Origin: Labia minor
Lineage: Eukaryota; Arthropoda; Insecta; Dermaptera; Spongiphoridae
NCBI GenBank assembly: GCA_963082975.1
Contig: OY720346.1
Location: forward strand, 52,031,759-52,095,758
DNA length: 64,000 nt
Reading direction: 5' to 3'
The number at the start of each line of letters is the position of its first letter. Position 1 is the stretch's first letter. Both the position numbers and the translations under genes were made by a program. A model generated the notes under the pieces. The model was not told the origin of the DNA, ran no database searches, and saw only the letters and a program-made list of their open reading frames with translations. Shown piece by piece: positions 38,623-50,239 of the stretch.

Positions 38623-41600
38623 TTACCTATTATAAATATCCAATTGTTGTAGATTTAAATAAGAATTTGTAGATGATTGTAAAAGAGAATCTAATTTACA
38701 ATGAATTTGCAAAAAATTTGGCCTCTCTGAAGGTTTTCTTCTCCAACAAGCTAACATTAATCCATATCTATAATAAAAGAAATATTAAACAATAATACAT
38801 TGATGAATCGCAATAAATTAAATCTATTATATTTATTTACATTTCTTCACTACAATTGGCTGGACGTTCCATTCGATAACCAGAATTTAATAATTTGAAA
38901 ACTTTATCTGGCGAAGTTCCTGGATATGGCATTCCACCTAAGGTCACTATTTCCCAAAGAACTATACCAAAGGACCATCTATAATATATACAAAATCTAA
39001 AATAAATTAAATGATATTCTTTCAATCTTTAATAAATGTTAATTTTTAAAACTTATTTAAATATAATAAAATATATATAGTATAATAGTTAATAATAAAA
39101 ATATCAAAGTTCTAAAGATGATATTAATATGCAATAAATATCTTCATTTATAAGAAAATATGATTTTACAATGTATAAAAGATTTAGATAATCAAATATG
39201 AGAAAAAAATTGAACTGAACTTTTAGTTAAATTAATATCTATTTATTACATAATAAAATAGAGGATATTTCTAATAATATAATTTTAACACTTTTTAAAT
39301 TAAATATTTTGCTTACACATCACTTTGAGTAGTAAATACATGGTATAACAGCGATTCAATAGCCATCCATTTAATAGGCAACCGACGTCCTGCTCCTGAT
39401 GTCCTATAGATATTTCTTTCATAGATATCTCGGCTCAAACCAAAATCAGCAATTTTGGCTGTACGATTTTGTGTTATTAGAATATTCCGGGCAGCCAAAT
39501 CACGATGAATTATACGATTTTTAGAAAGAAATTCCTTTAAATATAATGAATTAATTTAGTATAATTTTATTAATAATAAATATGGTATAATAATATAGAA
39601 AAAATAACTTATAAAAAGAATTTATTTATTAATAGGTAGAAAAAATATTATAAAGTTATTTCATCTCCGGTATTAAATTTTTATTTTGTTCACACTATTA
39701 AGATACATTAAATTAATATGATAAATAAAATTAACATGAAATATTGTATTACCATTCCAATAGCAATTTGGCGTGCAAAAGAAAGAAGATCATTAGGACT
39801 AAGATCAACAACTGTATTGTCTACAAATTAATTGTTTCATAAATAATTTATTATTATTATCATTATTTATTAAATACAGAATACCTTTTAAATGTTTATC
39901 ATAAAGATGATTAATTACTAAATTGTGTGCCTGATCATCTAAATTATCAGTAATATTAATTGAAGAATTGTCATCAGCTAAAATTTATTATACATATGAA
40001 TTAAATAAGAATATTATAATGAAGGCAAGCAGAATCGCCCCTTCTAACCAAATGTACTTTATAAAGGTATGTATAGATATATTAATTTATTTCATCCTTT
40101 AATTAAATTAAAAATAACTTGATATAAGTATTTAAAATAAAAAAAGAAGAATATTAAGTTCAATTATGTATAATTAAATATTTAAAATAATAAATATTTA
40201 CTCGATTCAATATGAAATAATTCAGCATATTTTATTCGATTTTCTTCATTTTTGTTAGAAATTCTTACCCATGCCTATAAAATAAATTGAATACAAATAA
40301 ATTAAAAAAAAATCAACGTTAAATATTAAAAAATATACTTTTAAATATACTTTTCTAAGAAAGTGTTGTAAATCACCGAGCGCACAAAATTCCACTATTA
40401 ATAGTAATTTATTATTTGGTTTCGATACGCCGATTAAGGAAACGACATGTGGATGTTGTCCTAAAGCCATCATCATCTGTAGCTCTTGATCAAATTGATA
40501 TATATCCTCAGAGGAAGGATGATCTACAATGGATAGAATATTTAAATCAAAGATAATTAAATGTTCTAATTAATTTAGGATTATCTCAAAACCTCTTAAC
40601 ATTTTTACAGCCACTTCAATTTTCTTTCCCGAATGGTTTTGCCGAAGTAAACCTTTATGTACGACACCAAAAGCACCTTGTCCGAGTATACTTTCAATTA
40701 TCAATTGATCTGGAGAAATAGACCACGAATCATCACTACTTTCGGATTTATTCACATTTGTTAAATTTGTAGTCTCTTTTGGTAATTTGTTCTCTATTTC
40801 CTAAAACGAAATATAACAAGATGAAATTATGAATAATGCAAGATTATTCAGTAACCGACAATAGATATGGTTGGAGGACAATCAACAATCATTAGGATAA
40901 GATTAATGCCAACCCCTCTTCCATTGATTGTATGAGATTAGGAATAAGAAAAATAAAATTTCTTGATAAATTCAATCTCTTATCAAAATTTTTCCGAGAA
41001 AATCAATTAATAAGTATATAAACACTTATCATATTAGATATAATATAAAACAAAAATAGTTTTGGTTTCAACTTATTCAATTTGTTAATTTTATTAAACT
41101 ATGTATATACTTTCAAATATTGTGATCTTTCTTGATGAAATTGTTCTTTTGAATGTTTCCGAAAATAGAACCATATTCCTAATGCAATTGCAATCAGAAT
41201 TATAGATCCTAAAATAAAAACAAGCCAAAAGGATATTGATATATTTTTTTTTTCTTTATTCCTGAGATTAGAATTTGTTATTTTGTGTTTAATTTTTTTT
41301 TCCAAAATAGGAATATTTGCATTTCTTGGAATGTATTTATCCAAAGAGGATACTCTCCCATATCCAACATGACTTTTTCCTTTTAAACTTAACGAATATT
41401 TTGATCGTATAGCAATTTCACTAATGTGATATTCTATATTATCCTGTAAAAAAATATTCAAATTAATATATATATAATTATAATTATAATTTGAAAATTA
41501 TATAATTTAAAATATTATATATATATATATAAATTATATAATTTTCAAATTCCAAATTATTTTATTATAATCAAGACATAAATAATAAAGTGCTTAATTT

Positions 41601-44600
41601 GATTTGTAAAATATCCAATTTTGAGTGTAAAACTGTACTGATACTGATAATTAAATACAAACAGAAAAATGTCAACTTACCCCTGGTATTTCATAATTAA
41701 TTTCATTATAATCTGTAATCAATTTAAGGAGATATTTTTTTGGATTCCATTCTGGTTTATTCCAAACTATTTTTATATTATAAAGTGTGAAATTGGTTGA
41801 TGAATTAATTCTAGTTTCAAACGATCTAAGCCCCACTGGTGGTTCAGGATCTGTTAAAATTCCATTTTAAAAAATTATAAAAGTAAAAGATATGGAAATA
41901 AATAAAAAATACTTACAACAATTCGATTCATATTTGACTGGATTAGCATCAAAACATTTTGGCGTGTCAAATTCAATTTCTTTCTTTAAACTAAATAGTG
42001 TTAAAGCTGATTTTATGGTAATTTTGTAAGGAACACCATATGCAAAATGGTTTAAAATACGCTCTGAACCATTTGACGGTATCTAAAAAAATATTAAATA
42101 ATTTTAAATTTTTAACATAATTTTTATAGAATTTTATAGAAGATGAAATGATGATAAATATGTAAGATTAAAAACTGGGATGACCGAAAATCTATAAACA
42201 TTTTAATATTATTTTAATCAAAAAATTAATTTTACATCTTTTTACATTTTCGTTCAAAATTTAAGTTTCAAGAGATTATCTTTGAAATTTAGAATTGATT
42301 TTAAATAAGATGCAATTATTTTATATTATATTAAATTTATCTTACTCAAATACTTATATACTTACATTATGTAGATATATTTTTGATGAACCATGTGCTT
42401 TTTTTAATTCACTTATAATACTATATCTACAAGCTGGGACTAATGGCATATATAATAAATATATTGAATATAATATTCCTATATTAAATCTTTACATTTA
42501 AATACTAAATAATAAATACCTATTTTATAATTCCATGATAATAAATAATTTATTGTTGTATTCAATTTAGAAATTTTTAAATTTAAATTTGACACTTGTT
42601 CAATACTTGAATTTTCTAAAAAAATTAATTAAATCAATAAATACATAAATAATAATAAATCTTATGAACAATTAATCAATAATTAAATTAGCTAAATATA
42701 TATATATATATATATATATAAGGTAAAACCCCAGTAATTGGCAACCCGCCAGTAGTTGGCCACTTTCCTGAAAAATACATAAAATGAGAGTTTTAAAAAG
42801 AATTTTCAATCTATTGTTAGCTTATGAGATAGTGCAATCATCTGTGAGAGTGTCAATAAATCGCATGCATATTGACAGCCCTTAGTTCCATGATGGCTCA
42901 TCTTGACTTTAGACGGACCTCTCAACACTGCTAATAAAGGTACTTTCTTAAGTAATATAGTAAGCCAGTGGTTCTTAAACTGTGGTCCGCGGACCCCTGG
43001 GGGTCCGCGAAGCCTTTACTGGGGGTCCGCGGTCCTCGGAAAAAAAATCATCGTAAAAATATATACATATATAAATATTTAAAGTTCATTGTTTAACTAT
43101 ATCCTCCTAGAGAATTACGGCTATAATTTAATACTATTAATAATACTATTTTATTTTATTAAATTGATAATTATGTCAATTAATTTTTTGTGAATAAATA
43201 AACATATATAAAAAACTATATATAAAATTTGAATTTTCATCCATTCATTCATTTAAAATCATTTTTCGATTGTTCCTTTAAAATAACCCCTCTTAGGGGC
43301 TCGGAAGGGGAGGCATATAAGGGAATTTTCTTTCACTTTGTTATTGGGGAAAACCAGGGGAGGGGACAGTCTTACCCGGAAAAACCCAAATTGTCAGCGT
43401 CCACTCTGGGGTTTTAAACAGTTTTAAAGCAAATGTTAATTATAAGTTCATTTCTCAACGAGTTGTATCTTTAAATTATTTTTATTAATGTTAATTATAA
43501 GTTCATTTCTCAACGAGTTGTATCTTTAAATTATTTTTATTAATTTAATTAATTATAATTAAATTATAGCTAATAATAGTTTATTATAGCTAATAATTTT
43601 TTTTAATTTTTAGTGTAATTTGCATGATCATTATTTTATAAAAACACTAAACACATTTTGCAATTTCCCAGAAAGGCTGTTTTTGAGAGTAAGTATAAGT
43701 TAGTTTTATGAATAAAAAATATTTATTTTAATAATATTTTAGAATCAAATTACGAAATTAATAATATTTTAGAATCAAATTACGAAATTAATAATATTTT
43801 AGAATCAAATTACGAAATATATTTATTATATAAATTAATATTCATTTAAAATGATATTAAATCATTTATTTAAAATGATTTAAAACATTTATTAAAATGA
43901 TTTAAAACATTCATTTAAAATGATATTAAAACATTCATTTAAAATCATATTAAAACATAGCTAGTAAATAATAATTCGTTATATTTATATTATATTTATA
44001 TTATATTTATATTATTGTAGTTCAATGTTAATAAATTACTCCATAAAATGGATCGTTGGCTACAAACTGGTTCAACACAGAAACGGAAAGAATCAGATGA
44101 TGAGGCATCAACAGCAAACTCTACCAAGAAACGCAAAACTAGAAAATATTCGGATGATTATTTATCATTTGGATTTACTTATATTTGCAACAATGATGTG
44201 GAAAGACCAGTCTGCGTTCTATGTCAGGAAAGTTTATCCAATGAAAGTATGAAACCTGCTAATCTCAGACGTCATTTACAAACAAAGCACAGCGAGCATG
44301 TTAGTAAGTCTATCGAATTTTTTAAAATGAAAAAAGAAGAACTTAATTCAAGTCAGAAATTGATGGTAAAGACGGGATCTGGTGGTATGAGTAAGAAAGC
44401 AGTAATGGCATCATATGAAGTAGCTCTACTTATTGCTAAAGCAGGAAAGCCGCATAATATAGCAGAGCAATTAATTCTTCCTGCTACAAAAGTAATTACA
44501 AATATAATGTTAGGAACTAAAGCAGCAAACGATATAAATTTGATTTCATTATCAAATGATACGGTTAAGAATAGGATTGAAGACATGTCATGTAATATAA

Positions 44601-47600
44601 AAGAAGAATTAATATCGAGAGTGCGCAAAAGTCACTATTACTCATTACAATTGGATGAAAGTACTGATGTCACTAATAATGCCAATTTGTTAGCTTTCAT
44701 TAGATATGAGTTTGAAAATCAAATACAAGAAGATGTATTGTTTTGTGATTCACTACCTTCACGAACGACAGCTAATGACATATTTAACAGTTTGAATAAT
44801 TTTATAACCGAAAATGAAATAGAGTGGCCAAAATGTGTTGGAATTTGCACTGATGGTGCTCGTGCAATGTCAGGTACAAGAACTGGATTGATTGCTCTTA
44901 TTAAAAATGTTGCGCCTCAGGTTGTTTGGAATCATTGCTGCATTCACAGAGAATCATTAGCAGCCAAAAATATGTCACCAGATTTGAAAAGAACATTAGA
45001 CGAAGTAGTTAAAATTGTCAATTTCATTAAGGCTCGTCCACTTAATTCCAGAGTTTTTAAAATTTTGTGTGAGGAAATGGGTAGTCAACATACACATTTA
45101 TTATTACATACAGATGTACGTTGGTTGTCCCGCGGGAAAGTACTCATTCGCCTTTTTGAGCTTCGAGATGAAATACGATTGTTTTTAATAGATGCGCATT
45201 TTGAACTGACCGAATGTTTCAATGATTTTATCTGGTTAGCTAAGGTGGCTTACTTGACTGATATTTTTACAAAATTGAACGAACTTAATTTGAGCCTGCA
45301 AGGTACTGTTGTAAATATATTTAAAGTTGAAGATAAAATAGAAGCAATGATTAAAAAAATCGACTTGTGGTCGAAACGCATCCAGAACGGTGTATATGAG
45401 TCTTTTCCAACTCTCAATGATTTCATAGAAAGCTCCAGTGAAAAATTGCTTAATCAAACGCGTCAATTATTTGTTGAACATTTAATTACTTTGAAAAGCA
45501 ACTTCAGGAAGTATTTTTCTACTCCTGATCCTTGCAATAACTGGATCAGAGATCCATTTAATATGGAAATTACAAATGCTAAACATTTATCTGCACCTGA
45601 ACAAGATATTCTCGTGGAATTATCATGTGATACAACTTATAAACTAAAATTTAACAAAACTGAATTGAGCAACTTTTGGTTACTTCTCAGGTCAGATTAT
45701 CCTGCGCTTGCAAATAAAGCACTTCAACACTTGATTCCATTCTGCACAACATATTTATGCGAACAAGCTTTTTCGGTACTATTTTATATTAAGTCTAAAT
45801 ATAGAAACAAATTAAATGTAGAGCCGGATCTTAGATTAAAAGTTTCCAATATTAAGCCAGATATTGAGATTCTTGTTTCAAGAAAACAACTGCATACATC
45901 TCATTAAATATGTAAGTTATATTTAATGAGATAGATGCAGTTATTTTTTAAAATATTTCTTATTTAATATTTTCTGAAAAAAATTATAAAATATTTATAT
46001 GAATTTAATGTAAGTACCCATTATAATTTGTGAGATTTGTTGCTATGACAATGTTTGTATTTTCTTTCTTCAATATTATAATTTCTAATAAAATGTGTTC
46101 TACAATATGCAAAAAAATCGTTATTCACCAATCACTGTTAGAAATATTCATCATATATCCTTGTCCTTATGAGATCGTAAGCCAGAAATTAATTAATAAA
46201 ATGACGAAAAGTACCTAAAGTTGTGATGGGGGTCCGTCAAAAAAAATTTTTTCAATTGGGGGTCCGTGGAGTACATAAGTTTAAGAACCTATGTAGTAAG
46301 CAAATAGTTCTGGTATGGAGCACATTTTGAAGTATATACTTACTTTTCTATATAGAATTATTTTGTACTTTTATGAAGTTTTAGCAAACAAATTTACTAA
46401 TTAAAAATGCATTGTTATTTACAGTGTGATCAATAGGGGTGACCCATTACTAGCATCTATTTTTCAAAAAAATTTAGTAGTTAGCCAGGGTGGCAACTAT
46501 TGGCTATTTTGTATATTAATTTTAATTTGTTCTATTCCTTTTTATTGGGACGGAAAAAAATTAATAATTGAAATGGCGTAACAATATTTGTATTACCTTG
46601 TTTTATTTTAGTAATGGGCCGGGGTGGGCAATTACTGCCCTTTATTTAGGCCAACTACTAAAACTTTGAATTTATTGCTTAAAATAATTATTCACGCAAA
46701 AACGGTTTGAGCTAGAATCATGAAATTTGTTATACGGGCATTATTCAAAATTCATAGTTTTCTATCAACTTTTGAGCTCAACCGGAAGAGGGTCATTACC
46801 TACAACGTCATGATTTTCTTTCCTCTAAAGTGACCGTAAAAATAGAGATATATGTTTGATAGTTTTTCACATGATTAAAAATTGTATAAAACTGCTATAT
46901 ATAGAATTTCAGCTTGATTGAATCGCTGAAATTACCAGAATGCAAATTCCGCGCCAATACATGACGTGGTGCCATCAACAAAGAGCCAAACTTGAGCTGA
47001 TTTAATAAATATTATTTATTAATTTTAATTTATAATTTATAATTAATTAAATTTAATTTAAATATAATATATTATTTGATTTAATCCAATTCAAATTGCG
47101 AGATAGTCGAGTGGAGACACTCCAGCTTATTTTTATCTCTGCTCTTTATTTTTATAATATTGATCAATTTACTTTTATGTAAATATTTTCAGGAACAATA
47201 TAAGGGTCCAAATAGTCTATGCACCTGTAAATTTCTAAATAAATAAGTAAATACATAAAATATGGCTATCAACCTGGATGGGCAACTATTGGCGCAGTAA
47301 GTGACCATCTACTAATTTTTCATAGTATCAAAGTCCCCAACTACTAGGGCAAAGAAAAATTTTTTTTTAAATTTTCTTACTCATAGACTTTTTGAAAATA
47401 AAGTTATCTGTTAATTGTTCATAATTAATTGGTGTTTAGACTATCGATATACGTTATAATCCAGCACATACACTGATAAACAACATAGCTAGCGTTTAGT
47501 AACGTTTAGCGCCGAAGGCGCTCTGACCAGCTGGACGGGTGCTCCGCCCCCTGTACCCCCGAGTGGTACATCGTATTTGGTAATAAGCGGGAGTGTCCTC

Positions 47601-50208
47601 CCCTAGACTTTCCCGCATATAAATAGGTATAAAGAGTTGTGAATGAATATTTAGAATGTGTAAACTTGGTATTTATAAAGAGCCAGTTCGTATTAGTTTA
47701 TTGGTGTCAAATTTGATATTTGGTAACATTTATATATATATATGTATATATATATATAGAATAAAGTGCTACTTCCGATTAACTGATATTTTAAATGTAA
47801 AAATAACAGATATGGATATAATATAAATATTTTTAATTTTATTTTATTTATAATATAGTACCGGGACCCCGAGCCTCGGCTCGGTACTTAAGTTAAAAAA
47901 AATGATTCATTATTATTGGATTTGGCTGGTAATATTAATACCTGGGACACCGAGCTCTCGCTCTACCCTTTAAAAAATATTGATACACAATTCTTTAATT
48001 ATTTATTACAATTATTAAATGTTACACATTTGCATCAATCTGATTAAAATTAATGAACTTGTGCTCCTCAATAATACATAAATATATAATATATAGGTAC
48101 ATATATTTTTTTTCTATAGTGTTTTTTTGAAAAACTGTTTAGCGCCCCAAGTGGTTATAAAACAAACTAAAGACAAAAAAACGTGCTTTGCAGCTTTTCG
48201 GAATTAAAAAAGCAAAATTGGCAGTCGTGGGACTGGCCGACAGAAGTGAAAACTTCTGCGTAAGAAATTTTAAAACAGACGAAATTCGCGCTATTTCACG
48301 AGAAAGATGAATTTCATATGCATGTATATATATATAACTTATATATTATTTTAAACATATATTTTAAACAAATTTGTAACTTATATTTATATATATATAA
48401 ATACACAACTTTGTTTAAAATATTGCAATACGAACTGTTTTATAATTCTTATCTCTAACATAAAATATATATTTATTATGTGAAGTTCATTTCGTATAAT
48501 TTTGATTATATATGTATATATGAAATGAACTTTACATAATAAATATATATTTATATGTTAGAGATAATTTATAAAACAGTTCTAATGACAATTCAAATTT
48601 CGCGCTCTGTTATAAGAAATTTGAAAGCAGATGGTTTCATGGTGTTGGTCACGATCACGCGAGTTCTATACTTTTTCCCCATCCCGCAAAAGTGCTCAAC
48701 GCCGCTAAAGAAGTTTTCACTTCAAAAATTATTTAATATTTGGAAATATATCTGACTTATAGAAAAAATGAATATTAATTAAAGAAAGAAATAGTTTTTA
48801 AAATATCCTGAATAATATGTAACAATTTTCAAGATAGAAATTTATTACAATATTACAATTATTAACTGTTGCATCATTGCATCAATCTGATTAAAATGAA
48901 TGGAACTTCGGGTACTCAATAATAATAAATAAAATAATATTAATAAATATATTGAATAATATTTTATTGAAAAAATATTAAAACTTATAAAACTATCTAA
49001 AACTTTATTAATAAAAGAACAATGAATAAATAAATATAGAATAGTAATTTATTAAAAAGTAAACAATAGATAAAAAGAAAAAAAAATAACAAAATCATTA
49101 TTTTCATTTTTAAATAACGATTCACCCGGCGAGTTTCGAACCGACGAAATCCACTCGTTAAAACATCAGTCCAACCGCTGGACTATATGTATTTAGATAA
49201 AAAATTGTCATTTTTTTACTGTCTTAGCAGGCAGTATTAAAAATTTTGACGTTTTCCATATAATATATAATTTTCAATTAAGAAATTAATAATGAAGCTG
49301 TATGTTTCAAGAGATATCATCAATAAAACTTAATTTTTCTTTATAAATACTATATCTAGTGTGAATTTGAAAAAAATCGTTAGAGCGGTTTTTGAGAACC
49401 AATATATATAGATAAATACATATATACAATTTTAGCTAGCATAATAAGATAAGATAAGGGCTGGCTGTGACGTCATGAAGTGCTGGGTGACGTCATATAA
49501 TTTTAAATTAAGAAAAAACTAATGAAGATGATTTTTCTCGAGGATAAAACCAATACAAAGTGCATAACACGTGGAGAAATGTCCTCACGTGAAATTTGAT
49601 ATGAAAATAACCCTTCTCTTCCTCTCTTCGATCGGCAATACTAGAACTTCCGGTTTCCGGATTTGCACCAAAAGTTGAACAATTCATCCAACTGATGTAT
49701 TAAGTAAATATACCAAATTTCATCAAAATCCGTTGAGCCGTTCAGGCTGTACACATCTATACGGACGGACGGACAGACGGACAGACATCATGCTAAAAAT
49801 ACTTTTTTCTGTTAAGAAAATGCATGATTCGTGGAGATATGTACCTAAAAATATCCATAGGGGAAATTTGGTGTGAAAACAATACCTCCCTTACTATCGT
49901 CGGTCGGTAAAAAAGAAACGCTACTTGTATAGGTAAAATGTCACTTCCGGTAGTCACATCATGATGAAATTTGGTATCTCAATTTTTTTCATATTTTTAA
50001 ATCTATATACAAAATATGAAGCAAATATCTCGAAGAAAACTGGTACTTTACTTGAAAGGTAAACGCAACCAGTGTAGGTAAAGTACCACTTTCGGTTAAC
50101 CGATTTTGATGAAATTTTGATAGAAATCTAGAAACTGTCAATAATATCGGTGTACCAAATTTCGAAGTCCTAGCTTGATTAGTTTTTGAGTAAATTTGCT
50201 TACAGACA

Positions 50209-50239
<31 letters not shown>

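Larger units (their letters stand above)
42966..46293 (+). mobile_element. Complete hAT transposon, 3.3 kb, in kinase intron 5
   Basis: Terminal inverted repeats CAGTGGTTCTTAAACTGTGG (left) and, inverted, CATAGGTTCTTAAACTTATG (right). Perfect 8-bp target duplication TAGTAAGC at 42958-42965 and 46294-46301. Subterminal GGGGGTCCGCG/GGGGGTCCGT motifs occur at both ends. It encodes one uninterrupted transposase (44048-45907). The 5' non-coding part carries tandem repeats at 43432-44013. It lies in intron 5 of the receptor kinase, antisense to that gene. Ends, target duplication and an open frame together suggest a fairly recent, possibly still mobile copy. Confidence 0.92.
42719..47365. mobile_element. 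Older AT-rich element interrupted by hAT and repeat copy E
   Basis: The left side has CCCCAGTAATTGGCAAC, CCAGTAGTTGGCCAC; the right side has TAGTAGTTAGCC (46478), GGGCAATTACTGCCC (46627), GGCCAACTACT and CCCCAACTACTAGGGC (47335-47350). These short alternating motifs resemble pogo/Tigger-like ends. Boundaries are uncertain. It is split by the hAT (42966-46293) and by repeat copy E (46690-47106). Confidence 0.3.
47491..49453 (-). mobile_element. Putative non-autonomous Helitron, ~2 kb
   Basis: On the minus strand the 5' edge would be TCTTATTATGCTAGC (about 49453). The 3' edge would be the GC-rich hairpin GCGCCTTCGGCGC (47506-47518) followed by a short spacer and CTAG (47491). This is the Helitron pattern of 5' TC and 3' hairpin plus CTRR. 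Interior modules (47850-48180) recur at 51165-51505 and, inverted, at 20866-21365. There is no coding capacity. The edges are inferred, and another element class cannot be excluded. Confidence 0.4.

Noticed and set aside
42295..42501. 68-codon plus-strand frame
   Set aside because: Antisense to kinase exon 7 and its flanking introns.
43728..43957. CRISPR-like array
   Set aside because: Adjacent short tandem repeats without unique spacers, inside a eukaryotic hAT element.
44353..45466. Minus-strand frames within 44353-45466
   Set aside because: Antisense shadows of the hAT transposase.
49121..49186. Functional tRNA gene
   Set aside because: Acceptor, anticodon and T stems do not pair; kept only as a tRNA-like block.
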